Shown here: positions 17,264-24,552 of the stretch, piece after piece
How the letters are laid out: the number at the start of each line of letters is the position of its first letter
Position numbering within the stretch: position 1 is the first letter of the stretch
NCBI GenBank assembly: GCA_947463105.1
Contig: CANHSD010000004.1
Coordinates: 1-26,710 of the forward strand
DNA length: 26,710 bases
Origin: Chitinophagaceae bacterium
Lineage (GTDB): Bacteria; Bacteroidota; Bacteroidia; Chitinophagales; Chitinophagaceae
Reading direction: 5' to 3'
Notes under the pieces: generated by a model
Seen by the model: the letters and a program-made list of their open reading frames with translations, nothing else
What the model was told of the DNA's origin: nothing
Database searches by the model: none
Position numbers and translations under genes: made by a program

Positions 17264-17962
17264 ATGAGTGAAGCAGTTCTGTCCATTAAAGATGCCAACA
17301 TTTACCAGGGAGATTCATTGATTCTGAGTGATGTGAATATTACGGTCTCAAGAAGTGAATTTGTATACCTGGTAGGCAAAACCGGAACTGGAAAGTCCAG
17401 TTTACTCAAGACCCTTTATGGCGAGTTGCCCCTCAAAAATGGTACAGCCAATGTTGCAGGGTTCGACCTCAAAGACCTTACCTGGAAAACTGTTCCTTTC
17501 TTGAGAAGAAATATTGGCATTGTATTTCAGGATTTTCAATTGTTGACAGACAGGAATGTGCACGATAACCTGAAATTTGTATTGAGTGCCACCGGTTGGA
17601 ATGACGAAAAGGCAATTGAAGACAAGATTGAAGAAGTGCTCGGAAAGGTGGGATTAAAATCAAAAGGTTTCAAATATCCTTATGAGCTCTCCGGCGGCGA
17701 GCAACAACGCATTGATATTGCCAGGGCACTGCTCAACTCTCCCAAACTTATTTTGGCTGATGAGCCCACGGGAAACCTGGATCCTGAAACCACTGAAGAA
17801 ATCATGAACCTGCTTTTTCAAATTGGTAAGGACCTCGGAACAGCCATCGTGATGGCTACACACGATTATATCGTCATCAATAAATATCCTGCTAGGATGA
17901 TCAGGACGGAAGGAGGAAAAGTCATTGACAATGCTAATATAGCATCCTCATCAATGCATTGA
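17264..17962 (+). CDS. ftsE: FtsE-like ABC transporter ATP-binding protein
   Basis: The 232-residue ATPase has every nucleotide-binding motif: Walker A GKTGTGKS (38-45), Q-loop Gln89 in GIVFQDFQLL, signature LSGGEQQR (142-149), Walker B LILADEPTG (162-170) and the switch His200. The size and the FQDFQLL, LADEPTGNLDP wording match FtsE, which with FtsX controls peptidoglycan hydrolases at division from the inner face of the membrane. No ftsX lies in this window; in Bacteroidota the two genes are often apart. A related lipoprotein-export ATPase (LolD) is the main alternative. It follows purM by nine bases and overlaps the convergent glycosyltransferase gene by 29 nt at the 3' end. Confidence 0.82.
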   Translation: MSEAVLSIKDANIYQGDSLILSDVNITVSRSEFVYLVGKTGTGKSSLLKTLYGELPLKNGTANVAGFDLKDLTWKTVPFLRRNIGIVFQDFQLLTDRNVHDNLKFVLSATGWNDEKAIEDKIEEVLGKVGLKSKGFKYPYELSGGEQQRIDIARALLNSPKLILADEPTGNLDPETTEEIMNLLFQIGKDLGTAIVMATHDYIVINKYPARMIRTEGGKVIDNANIASSSMH

Positions 17963-19049
17963 CACTCTTTTCATTGTTGTATTTCCCATTTAGAAAAAAA
18001 GCCCTTGCTTCATGTGCTGTTGCATCAAATGCTTGATTGAACAATGCTTCCGTCATTTGAATGAACGCAGCATTGCTATCGGAAACATGGCATGTTGATG
18101 CTTGGCTTATCCCGTAAGCCCCTTTCGTATTGGTTAAAACATGTCTTCCCAATGCAAGGGATTGATACAATAGTCCAGTATTACACTGTTCAACAAAGCC
18201 CGGCAGCAGGTTGACTTGTGCTTTTTTGATCAGGTCTTGTAATTCCTTTTCACTCGGGTTGGAGACCAGGCAGGTATGCATTTTTTCATGGGCAGCCTGT
18301 TCCAGCTGCTCAGATGGATTGTCTCCGGCAATCACAAATGGAACTTCCAGTGTATTGAATACGTTTTGCAACAACCAATTGGCGGCGTATGCATGTTCGG
18401 TTTTACCCAAATTGCCATGGTATAGACAAAAGTTACCTGTTCCAGATTGCGGCATCAGGAAAGGCATTTCTATCATTTGGTCAACCACTGTGTAAGCATC
18501 AAGGCTTCGAGTGTTAACAGCTTTATATTCGGTAGAAACAGCAAATTGTATCGAGACTGACGATAAATTCTTCATCAATCGTCCAAACCGGATAGACTCA
18601 ATGGCATAAAAAAGCTTTTGGCTTCCCCAGGAGCAAAGGCTGCTCAGATCCCTGAAATGTGATTGTTCATTCCTCAGCATTCTTACAACAATCTTCCTGT
18701 CTTTACTGAATGATGCATCCAAAAGGGAAGAAACGGTCTTCAGGCCTGTAAATAGAATAGGAAAGCGGTCGGCTTCAAGCCTCTTGATCAGGGAGCTATC
18801 AGACCTGGAGCTTACAGCATAGGGCAAGGTCAAGGTATATCCCTTATGGCCCTGTTTCTTTGGGTAAAGGTGAAGTTCATGGCAGAAGGGTAACAGGTTA
18901 TCAGGCTTTTGATTTCCGAAACAATGTAGATGCAACAAGATGCCTTGGGCATGCAATGCTTTGATCAAAAAACCAAGCTCTTTCAAAATACCGGAATCGG
19001 ATGGCAATGGAACATCGTGCGCAACAATATGCAAATGTTTATCCATCAT
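17934..19049 (-). CDS. Glycosyltransferase (GT-B type, divergent)
   Basis: The start is taken at ATG 19049 (371 residues); the next codon, 19046, is also ATG. An in-frame TTG at 19076 is less likely. The N-terminus HLHIVAHDVPLPSDSGILKE and the following HLHCFG fit a Bacteroidota glycosyltransferase group that usually reads 'DyGGv.dl' at this place; here the glycines are altered. The second half contains a predicted Rossmann strand and the pocket-like QCNTGLLYQSLALGRHVLTN (about 311-330), which is like the nucleotide-sugar site of GT4-type enzymes, though the usual acidic residue of the E-x7-E motif is not obvious. The likely role is synthesis of a surface glycan or glycoprotein sugar, but substrate is unknown. 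It ends inside the ftsE 3' end and diverges from the small membrane protein gene. Confidence 0.65.
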   Translation of the reverse strand: MMDKHLHIVAHDVPLPSDSGILKELGFLIKALHAQGILLHLHCFGNQKPDNLLPFCHELHLYPKKQGHKGYTLTLPYAVSSRSDSSLIKRLEADRFPILFTGLKTVSSLLDASFSKDRKIVVRMLRNEQSHFRDLSSLCSWGSQKLFYAIESIRFGRLMKNLSSVSIQFAVSTEYKAVNTRSLDAYTVVDQMIEMPFLMPQSGTGNFCLYHGNLGKTEHAYAANWLLQNVFNTLEVPFVIAGDNPSEQLEQAAHEKMHTCLVSNPSEKELQDLIKKAQVNLLPGFVEQCNTGLLYQSLALGRHVLTNTKGAYGISQASTCHVSDSNAAFIQMTEALFNQAFDATAHEARAFFLNGKYNNEKSVNALMRMLY

Positions 19050-19086
19050 AGGATGTAAAATACATTTAAGGGTCAATTGTTCTTGC

Positions 19087-19094
19087 TACCTTCG
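19087..19094 (+). promoter_or_regulatory. -7 element before the four-helix membrane protein
   Basis: TACCTTCG matches the -7 consensus in 7 of 8 positions (C for T at position 7) and is identical to the -7 element before rpsO. It lies 16 bases before ATG 19110. No good TTG was found at the -33 distance. Confidence 0.4.
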
Positions 19095-19109
19095 AATAAA
19101 TTTTAGAAA

Positions 19110-19625
19110 ATGGTTGATCAAGATCAAAATCCAGACCTTTCTCCTGTTCGCCCGCGGTTTTTGACCATCTTGTGCTATCTCACGATTTTTGCCAGTACAT
19201 ACATGATTTTCTCCGCCTTTTCTGGCCTTTCAGATCCTGAGAGCACGGTAAAGGCCATGACCAATAGCATGGAACAGTGGGAATCTGTTCTTCAGGATGC
19301 AGTAAAAAATGACCCTTCCGGACAATCCAAAGTAGATGAATTGATGGGTGATATAGCTGCTTCAAATACTTCATCCAACATGAGAGATAACAGCTTTTTC
19401 TCATTGGTTTCCAACTTGTTAACAATGATTGGCGCATTCCTTATGCTTCGCCTGAAAAAAAATGGACTCCGCCTCTATATCCTAGGTTGTATAATTGCTG
19501 TGGTTGCTCCTGTGCTGGTTTTCGGATCAGACAACATCATGGGATTTTCCCTGGCGCTCATGGCCGGACTGTCTGGGGCACTGTTCGTTTTGCTTTATGC
19601 ATTGAAAATGAAATACATGGAGTAA
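19110..19625 (+). CDS. Small integral membrane protein, function unknown
   Basis: The 171-residue protein has four predicted transmembrane segments at about 17-40, 94-115, 120-139 and 142-165. Between the first two is an acidic, Asn/Ser-rich loop of about 55 residues (SDPESTVKAM onward). I do not recognise the family. The Gly/Ala-rich last helix (SLALMAGLSGALFVLL) is tightly packed. A -7-like element TACCTTCG lies just upstream. Next is rpsO, which has its own promoter 55 nt after this stop, so the gene appears to be monocistronic. It is divergent from the glycosyltransferase. Confidence 0.7.
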   Translation: MVDQDQNPDLSPVRPRFLTILCYLTIFASTYMIFSAFSGLSDPESTVKAMTNSMEQWESVLQDAVKNDPSGQSKVDELMGDIAASNTSSNMRDNSFFSLVSNLLTMIGAFLMLRLKKNGLRLYILGCIIAVVAPVLVFGSDNIMGFSLALMAGLSGALFVLLYALKMKYME

Positions 19626-19656
19626 TGGGGGAAGGTTTTTCCAATTGTATCAATTC

Positions 19657-19687
19657 TTTGTTTGTATTGATAAAACCACTACCTTCG
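19657..19687 (+). promoter_or_regulatory. Bacteroidota-type promoter for rpsO
   Basis: TTTG at 19657-19660, a 19-nt spacer and TACCTTCG at 19680-19687 give a good -33/-7 pair. A start near 19693 leaves a leader of about 43 nt. That leader begins with an inverted repeat AATTTT (19693-19698) / AAAATT (19705-19710). Confidence 0.6.
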
Positions 19688-19692
19688 CAGCC

Positions 19693-19710
19693 AATTTTCC
19701 CGGCAAAATT
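19693..19710 (+). promoter_or_regulatory. Possible leader hairpin of rpsO
   Basis: AATTTT and AAAATT pair over six bases with a CCCGGC loop, at the start of the predicted rpsO transcript. S15 is known to repress its own mRNA in other bacteria through leader structures, but these are not conserved between phyla and this stem is A/T only, so the role is a guess. Confidence 0.25.
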
Positions 19711-19735
19711 AAAGATGAATTAAAATAAAACTGAG

Positions 19736-20008
19736 ATGTCAAGCGTAACAAAAGAAAAAAAGTCTTCTATCGTTGCTGAATTCGGTGGCAACCCAAAAAA
19801 TACCGGATCTATTGAAGGTCAAATTGCTTTGTTGACTGAAGAAATCAATGAGATTTCAAAGCACCTTAAAGTAAACAAGAAAGATTTCTCATCTAACAGA
19901 GGGTTGATGACCAAGGTTGGACGCCGCAAGAGATTGCTGATCTACCTGAGCAGAACCAATCTATTAGGATACCGCGCCCTCCTTGAGAAATTAGGGTTAA
20001 GGAAATAA
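19736..20008 (+). CDS. rpsO: 30S ribosomal protein S15
   Basis: S15 binds the central domain of 16S rRNA early in assembly of the small subunit. The 90-residue length is standard (E. coli has 89). The signature helix-loop-helix is clear: GSIEGQIALLTEEINEIS (24-41), the HLKVNKKDFSSNRGL stretch (43-57) and GRRKRLLIYLSRTN (62-75). ATG 19736 is the natural start. The next gene is pnp, the same order as in E. coli, with a strong hairpin in between. Confidence 0.98.
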   Translation: MSSVTKEKKSSIVAEFGGNPKNTGSIEGQIALLTEEINEISKHLKVNKKDFSSNRGLMTKVGRRKRLLIYLSRTNLLGYRALLEKLGLRK

Positions 20009-20024
20009 TATAACTGAATCGTAC

Positions 20025-20060
20025 TATTCCCAACACTTACTGTTGGGAATATTGCTTTTT
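20025..20060 (+). terminator. Hairpin between rpsO and pnp (terminator or processing site)
   Basis: TATTCCCAACA (20025-20035) pairs with TGTTGGGAATA (20041-20051), an 11-bp perfect stem with a 5-nt loop. It is followed by TTGC and five T (20056-20060). The T-run does not begin directly after the stem, so termination would be partial. In E. coli the region before pnp forms an RNase III hairpin used in autoregulation by PNPase; the same position here suggests either partial termination or such a processing site. Confidence 0.7.
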
Positions 20061-20082
20061 GGAACACTCCCAAAACATTATC

Positions 20083-22236
20083 ATGCTACAACAACCATTT
20101 CAATCAAGCTTCGACCTTGGTAACGGTCGAATTGTTACAATAGAAACCGGAAGGCTTGCCCGTCAGGCTGATGGTTCAGTTACTGTAAGGCAAGGGAATT
20201 GCATCATTTTGGCAACCGTATGTGCCAACAAGGAACCACGTGAAGGACAGGATTTCTTCCCCCTTTCAGTGGATTATCAAGAGAAGTTCGCTTCTGCAGG
20301 AAGGATCCCCGGTTCTTTTTTCAAGCGTGAAGGCCGCATCACAGATTCTGAAATCCTGATCAGCCGTTTGATCGATAGGGCACTCCGCCCGCTTTTTCCT
20401 GAAGATTACCTTTGTGATGTTCAGGTATTGGTAAGCCTTATTTCATCGGATCCTGAAGTGATGCCGGATTCTTTGGCCTGTCTTGCTGCTTCTGCAGCCC
20501 TCGCAGTGTCCAACATTCCCATCAAAGAAGTGATTTCTGAAGTACGTGTAGCCAGGGTAAATGGATCTTTCATTGTTAACCCAAGCAGGACAGAGCTTGC
20601 GTCTGCTGACATGGATTTCATGATTGGCGCCACTGCAAAGAACCTGATGATGGTAGAAGGTGAATCCAAAGAGTGTGTAGAAGCAGATGTTGTAAAGGCA
20701 CTTGAAATCGCCCATGATGCCATCCGTGTTCAGATTACTGCACAGGAAGAACTCAGGCAAAAAGTAGGTGTTGAAGGAAAGCGTGATTATACCAAGCCTG
20801 CCAGCAATGAAGAAATTCAACAAAAGGTCAATGATTTTGCTACCGAAAGGGTTTATGGCATTTCAAAAGCAGGAAGCAGCAAATACGATAGAAGCAAGGC
20901 TTACGATGAGTTAAAAAAAGAAGTGGTTGCCATGCTTGGAGCAGAAGCTACCCCTGAGCAAATCAAACTGGCCAAAAAATATTACGAAGACCTCAAGTGG
21001 GATGTTGTCCGCAACATGATCCTTGACGACAGGATCAGGCTTGATGGCCGTTCCCTCGATCAGGTTCGTCCTTTGAACATGGAAATCGATGTATTGCCTA
21101 CACCACATGGTTCAGCGTTGTTCACCCGCGGTGAAACCCAGTCTTTGACTACCATCACTTTTGGTACGCCACTTGATGAATTGTTGGTTGAGAGTGCAGC
21201 AAAGTCTGACTACAGCAAGTTCATTCTCCACTATAATTTCCCTCCATTCTCTACTGGCGAGGTTAAGCCAATGAGGGGTCCTGGAAGGAGAGAAGTGGGT
21301 CACGGAAACCTTGCCCTTCGCTCCCTCAAGCAAATGATGCCCGGTAATGATTATGCATACACTGTACGTGTTGTTTCTGATATTCTTGAATCAAACGGTT
21401 CGTCTTCCATGGCAACTGTTTGTGCCGGTTCTTTGGCCCTGATGGATGCAGGTGTTCCCATTCCAAAACACGTGAGTGGTGTTGCGATGGGATTGATCAC
21501 AAGAGCCACAGATGGCAAATACGCGATCCTTACAGATATCCTTGGTGATGAAGATCATCTTGGTGACATGGACTTCAAGGTTACCGGTACCCGCGATGGT
21601 ATCTGCGGTATCCAGATGGACATCAAAATTGATGGCTTGAGCATGGAAACCATGATGGCTGCCCTTGAACAGGCAAGACATGGTCGTCTTCATATCCTTG
21701 ACCAAATGTATGATTGTATGCCTTCTTTCAGGCCTGAGGTTAAACCACATGCCCCAAGAATGCAGAAGTTGTTCATTGACAAGGAATTCATTGGCGCTGT
21801 GATCGGACCACAAGGAAAAATCATCCAGGAAATCCAGCGTGAAACTGGTACCACGATCAACATTGAAGAAGTAGGAAACCAAGGCGAAGTAAGTGTATTC
21901 AGCCCGGCCAAAGAAGGCCTTGACAGAGCAGTAGCCTGGATCAAGGGTATTGTTGCCATGCCTGAGGTTGGAGATGAGTACGATTCTAAAGTCAAATCTG
22001 TGATGCCTTACGGTGCTTTCGTTGAGTTCATGCCTGGCAAACAAGGGTTGCTTCACATCAGTGAGGTAAGCTGGAAACGCCTTGAAACACTTGATGGTAT
22101 CCTCAAAGAAGGGGATATGGTAAGGGTTAAATTGATTGGTGTTGACCAGAAGACAGGTAAATTCAAATTGAGCAGGAAAGTGTTGATCCCAAAACCTGAT
22201 TTTAATCAGAATGGCGGTGAACAACCTTCCAACTAA
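20083..22236 (+). CDS. pnp: Polyribonucleotide nucleotidyltransferase (PNPase)
   Basis: PNPase degrades RNA 3' to 5' using phosphate. ATG 20083 (717 residues) was chosen over an in-frame TTG at 20059 because the latter lies in the T-run and spacer of the hairpin and homologues begin near MLQQPFQSSFDLGNGR. Two RNase PH domains are present; the second carries STGEVKPMRGPGRREVGHG near residue 395. A KH domain follows at about 568-615 with the GxxG loop IGPQGKII, then an S1 domain at about 630-705 (MPYGAFVEFMPGKQGLLHIS). Length is similar to E. coli PNPase (711). It follows rpsO, as in many bacteria. A strong terminator is found ten bases after the stop. Confidence 0.98.
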   Translation: MLQQPFQSSFDLGNGRIVTIETGRLARQADGSVTVRQGNCIILATVCANKEPREGQDFFPLSVDYQEKFASAGRIPGSFFKREGRITDSEILISRLIDRALRPLFPEDYLCDVQVLVSLISSDPEVMPDSLACLAASAALAVSNIPIKEVISEVRVARVNGSFIVNPSRTELASADMDFMIGATAKNLMMVEGESKECVEADVVKALEIAHDAIRVQITAQEELRQKVGVEGKRDYTKPASNEEIQQKVNDFATERVYGISKAGSSKYDRSKAYDELKKEVVAMLGAEATPEQIKLAKKYYEDLKWDVVRNMILDDRIRLDGRSLDQVRPLNMEIDVLPTPHGSALFTRGETQSLTTITFGTPLDELLVESAAKSDYSKFILHYNFPPFSTGEVKPMRGPGRREVGHGNLALRSLKQMMPGNDYAYTVRVVSDILESNGSSSMATVCAGSLALMDAGVPIPKHVSGVAMGLITRATDGKYAILTDILGDEDHLGDMDFKVTGTRDGICGIQMDIKIDGLSMETMMAALEQARHGRLHILDQMYDCMPSFRPEVKPHAPRMQKLFIDKEFIGAVIGPQGKIIQEIQRETGTTINIEEVGNQGEVSVFSPAKEGLDRAVAWIKGIVAMPEVGDEYDSKVKSVMPYGAFVEFMPGKQGLLHISEVSWKRLETLDGILKEGDMVRVKLIGVDQKTGKFKLSRKVLIPKPDFNQNGGEQPSN

Positions 22237-22245
22237 TATCAAAAC

Positions 22246-22269
22246 AGCCGGCTTTTAGCCGGCTTTTTT
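22246..22269 (+). terminator. Rho-independent terminator of pnp, adjoining the prmA start
   Basis: AGCCGGC (22246-22252) pairs with GCCGGCT (22258-22264), loop TTTTA, then six T up to 22269. It is a strong, GC-rich terminator. The prmA ATG begins at 22271, so prmA mRNA must start inside the terminator or come from read-through. Confidence 0.9.
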
Positions 22270-22270
22270 C

Positions 22271-23092
22271 ATGACGACATATTTAGAAATTCATTTTAAC
22301 GAGATCAGTCCGGAGAGAAGTGATGTATTGGTAGCACTGTTGCCCGATTTGGGTTTTTCAGGCATGGAAGAAACACCTACGGGCTTAAAAGCCTATGCCA
22401 CAGCAGGCCAGGTAGATCTATCTGCCTTGGATGCACTTTGTGCTGAGATGGGCATTGCCTACACCAATGCGGAATTGAAAGAAGAGAACTGGAATTCCAG
22501 TTGGGAGTCCAATTTTGATCCTGTCATCCTTCCTGGTAAAATTCATGTCAGGGCTCATTTTCATCCTCCTTTGGAAGGGTTTGAGCATGAAATCCTCATC
22601 ACGCCGAAAATGAGTTTTGGCACAGGCCATCACGCCACCACCCGAATGATGATGCTGGGCATGCTTGAACTGGATTTCATGAGAAAAGAAGTCCTTGATT
22701 TTGGAACCGGCACTGGGATTCTGGCCATTCTTGCAGAAAGACTGGGTGCCGCGTCAGTTGAAGCAATTGACAATGATCATTGGAGCATTTCCAATGTGAA
22801 TGAAAACATTCAGTTGAATGCTGCCAGCAAAATCAATGTTGCTCTTGCAGAGAACCTTGATGAAGTTCGCACATGTGACATGCTCCTGGCCAATATCAAC
22901 AAACATGTGCTGCTGGCACATGCTGCCTCCATGGCACAACTGCTGAGGTCTGATGGGTTTCTACTTATCAGTGGTTTATTGGCGGATGATCAGGTGGATA
23001 TTGAAGCGGTATTTACGCCTTTGTTTGGCAAACCTATCAACCTTTACACAGACAATGGATGGATTGCTTTGGCTTTCAAAAAGGAGTTTTAA
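22271..23092 (+). CDS. prmA: Ribosomal protein L11 methyltransferase
   Basis: PrmA trimethylates L11. The 273-residue protein has the family's N-terminal ferredoxin-like targeting domain (about 1-65), the ENWNSSWES segment (72-80), the conserved PKMSFGTGHHATT stretch (112-124) and SAM motif I VLDFGTGTGIL (141-151) followed by the acidic AIDND at strand 2. The LLANINKHVLL segment is equivalent to the catalytic N-P-P-like region of this family. ATG 22271 begins one base after the terminator T-run of pnp, leaving no leader from a separate promoter; an alternative later ATG would cut into the domain. Length is a little below E. coli PrmA (293). Confidence 0.94.
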   Translation: MTTYLEIHFNEISPERSDVLVALLPDLGFSGMEETPTGLKAYATAGQVDLSALDALCAEMGIAYTNAELKEENWNSSWESNFDPVILPGKIHVRAHFHPPLEGFEHEILITPKMSFGTGHHATTRMMMLGMLELDFMRKEVLDFGTGTGILAILAERLGAASVEAIDNDHWSISNVNENIQLNAASKINVALAENLDEVRTCDMLLANINKHVLLAHAASMAQLLRSDGFLLISGLLADDQVDIEAVFTPLFGKPINLYTDNGWIALAFKKEF

Positions 23093-23125
23093 CACCTCGG
23101 GAAGGGCCGTTTATTAATTTTTCAT

Positions 23126-23133
23126 TAAATTTG
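23126..23133 (+). promoter_or_regulatory. -7 element before plsY
   Basis: TAAATTTG is an exact TAnnTTTG match, 28 bases before ATG 23162, in the 69-nt gap after prmA. No TTG is present at the -33 distance. Confidence 0.5.
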
Positions 23134-23161
23134 TGTTTCCCTCATAGCCAAAAAACATGTA

Positions 23162-23821
23162 ATGAACGAAATTTTATTGATCATATTGGCGTACATGATT
23201 GGGTCAATCCCAACTTCGGTCATCATCAGCAAAACCCAATTCAATATTGATATCAGGGATTATGGTAGCGGTAATGCCGGTGCAACCAACACTTTTAGGG
23301 TTCTCGGTTCAAAATGGGGTAGCATTGTCATGATCCTGGACATGCTCAAAGGATTGGTTGCCGTTAAGCTTGCATTGCTTTTGCCTTATTATATTACCAA
23401 TGAATTTGAAAGAACCAATTTCCAAATTGGACTCGGTCTTGCTGCAGTCATTGGACATATATTTCCCATATGGGCAGATTTCAGAGGAGGCAAAGGTGTT
23501 GCCACCCTTTTTGGATTGATTATTGCCATTTCACCCCTTACAGCCCTGAGCTGTGTGGCCATATTCCTGCTCGTCCTTTACCTAACCCGTTTTGTGTCCC
23601 TGAGTTCTATATTGGCAAGCATGGCTTTCCCTGTATTCATTTTAATCATTTTCAATGTAGACAATATTGCTTACAGGATTTTTGCCATTGCCGTTGCCCT
23701 GCTTGTTATCCTTACACACCAGAAAAACATCAGCAGACTCCTTTCAGGCAGCGAAAACAAAGTACCTATTTTCAAAAACCGAGATAAGAGAAAAGCAAGG
23801 CGAAACAGCCAAGACTTTTAA
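23162..23821 (+). CDS. plsY: Acyl-phosphate:glycerol-3-phosphate acyltransferase
   Basis: PlsY makes lysophosphatidic acid from acyl-phosphate and glycerol-3-phosphate in the inner membrane, the first step of phospholipid synthesis. The 219-residue protein is highly hydrophobic with about five to seven membrane helices. Its three signature motifs are present: GSGNAGATN (35-43), GGKGVAT (109-115) with His99 shortly before, and a third near HQKNISRLLSGSENK (about 189-203). ATG 23162 was chosen because it begins the first helix and a -7 promoter element lies upstream. Length is typical of PlsY (about 200). Confidence 0.95.
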   Translation: MNEILLIILAYMIGSIPTSVIISKTQFNIDIRDYGSGNAGATNTFRVLGSKWGSIVMILDMLKGLVAVKLALLLPYYITNEFERTNFQIGLGLAAVIGHIFPIWADFRGGKGVATLFGLIIAISPLTALSCVAIFLLVLYLTRFVSLSSILASMAFPVFILIIFNVDNIAYRIFAIAVALLVILTHQKNISRLLSGSENKVPIFKNRDKRKARRNSQDF

Positions 23822-23890
23822 TATTTACGCTACTTTCTGCATAGCATTTAAAATCTTATTAAAGAACCTTTAAATATGTGGAAAAAATGT

Positions 23891-23898
23891 TAATTTTG
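23891..23898 (+). promoter_or_regulatory. -7 element before the DUF3052-like gene
   Basis: TAATTTTG matches TAnnTTTG exactly and lies 26 bases before ATG 23925. A -33 TTG was not found at the right distance. Confidence 0.5.
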
Positions 23899-23924
23899 TC
23901 AACCCAAACCAAAACTTCCAACAA

Positions 23925-24419
23925 ATGCTCATCAACATTTTTGACAGGCTTCAGCTTTGTGAGGAAAAGAACGTTCTTGTTCAAGGAATTCCTTCCACAT
24001 TGGAAAAGTTTTTTACCAAACTATCGTTTGCCATAAACGTAACGCCACTCCTGAAAAGTAGAAAGATTGATTTTGCATTGGTTTTTGCATTGAACTACAA
24101 CCAACTCTCACTGATCCTTAAAGATGTTATTCCTGCCTTGCGTTCAAAAGGAAAACTTTGGATCGCATATCCTAAACCAACTTCTAAAATTGTCAGTGAT
24201 CTCAACAGGGATTGCAACTGGGAATGCCTGCATGCTACTGGCTTTGCTAAAATTGATGAAGTAGTGATTGATCATGTTTGGACAGCCATGAGGTTTTGCA
24301 CTGAATCTGTTAACGCTGTTTGCGATGAGGTTGATCTTTCCCTTCTCAATTTGGATGCAACAGTTAAAGATGTGATGATAAAATCATCCCGCAAGGTTTC
24401 TGCCGTTTCTTCCCTGTAA
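23925..24419 (+). CDS. DUF3052-like small cytoplasmic protein, function unknown
   Basis: The 164-residue protein has no membrane helix or signal peptide. The segment LKDVIPALRSKGKLWIAYPK (65-84) with flanking hydrophobic strands resembles DUF3052 proteins, which have a Rossmann-like fold like that of methyltransferases that lack a SAM motif. The N-terminal half (NVLVQGIPSTLEKFFTKL) begins with a strand-loop-helix. No catalytic residues can be named. Similar short proteins are common in Bacteroidota without a known role. It has its own -7 element upstream and a partial inverted repeat after the stop (24431-24469). The gene is certain; the family is likely. Confidence 0.7.
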   Translation: MLINIFDRLQLCEEKNVLVQGIPSTLEKFFTKLSFAINVTPLLKSRKIDFALVFALNYNQLSLILKDVIPALRSKGKLWIAYPKPTSKIVSDLNRDCNWECLHATGFAKIDEVVIDHVWTAMRFCTESVNAVCDEVDLSLLNLDATVKDVMIKSSRKVSAVSSL

Positions 24420-24430
24420 TCTGTTTCCAA

Positions 24431-24469
24431 GATGGCCTGAAAAAACATTTATCCTTTCAGTCAGCCATC
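24431..24469. repeat. Imperfect inverted repeat after the DUF3052-like gene
   Basis: GATGGC (24431-24436) pairs with GCCATC (24464-24469) and the adjoining CTGA (24437-24440) with TCAG (24457-24460), leaving a 3-nt bulge and a 16-nt loop. No T-run follows on either strand, so it is a weak terminator candidate at best. It is in the 133-nt gap before lepB. Confidence 0.3.
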
Positions 24470-24524
24470 CACATTAAAATACAAACAGTTACCATTCCAT
24501 CGTTTTTAAATCCTTGTTTTATGC

Positions 24525-24532
24525 TACATTTG
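24525..24532 (+). promoter_or_regulatory. -7 element before lepB
   Basis: TACATTTG is an exact TAnnTTTG match, 21 bases before ATG 24553. No TTG lies at 17-23 nt upstream. An in-frame TTG at 24514 lies before this element and is therefore a poor start. Confidence 0.5.
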
Positions 24533-24552
24533 AGCACGTAAAGCATAATACA

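Noticed and set aside
20059..20082. An upstream in-frame TTG start for pnp.
   Set aside because: It overlaps the T-run of the rpsO-pnp hairpin and adds residues not expected in PNPase.
21391..22242. An 851-base open frame on the minus strand opposite pnp.
   Set aside because: It covers the KH and S1 domains of pnp, has no promoter or family features, and long antisense frames are common opposite conserved genes of this codon use.
24514..24552. An upstream in-frame TTG start for lepB.
   Set aside because: It lies upstream of the predicted -7 element at 24525, so the message would not contain it.
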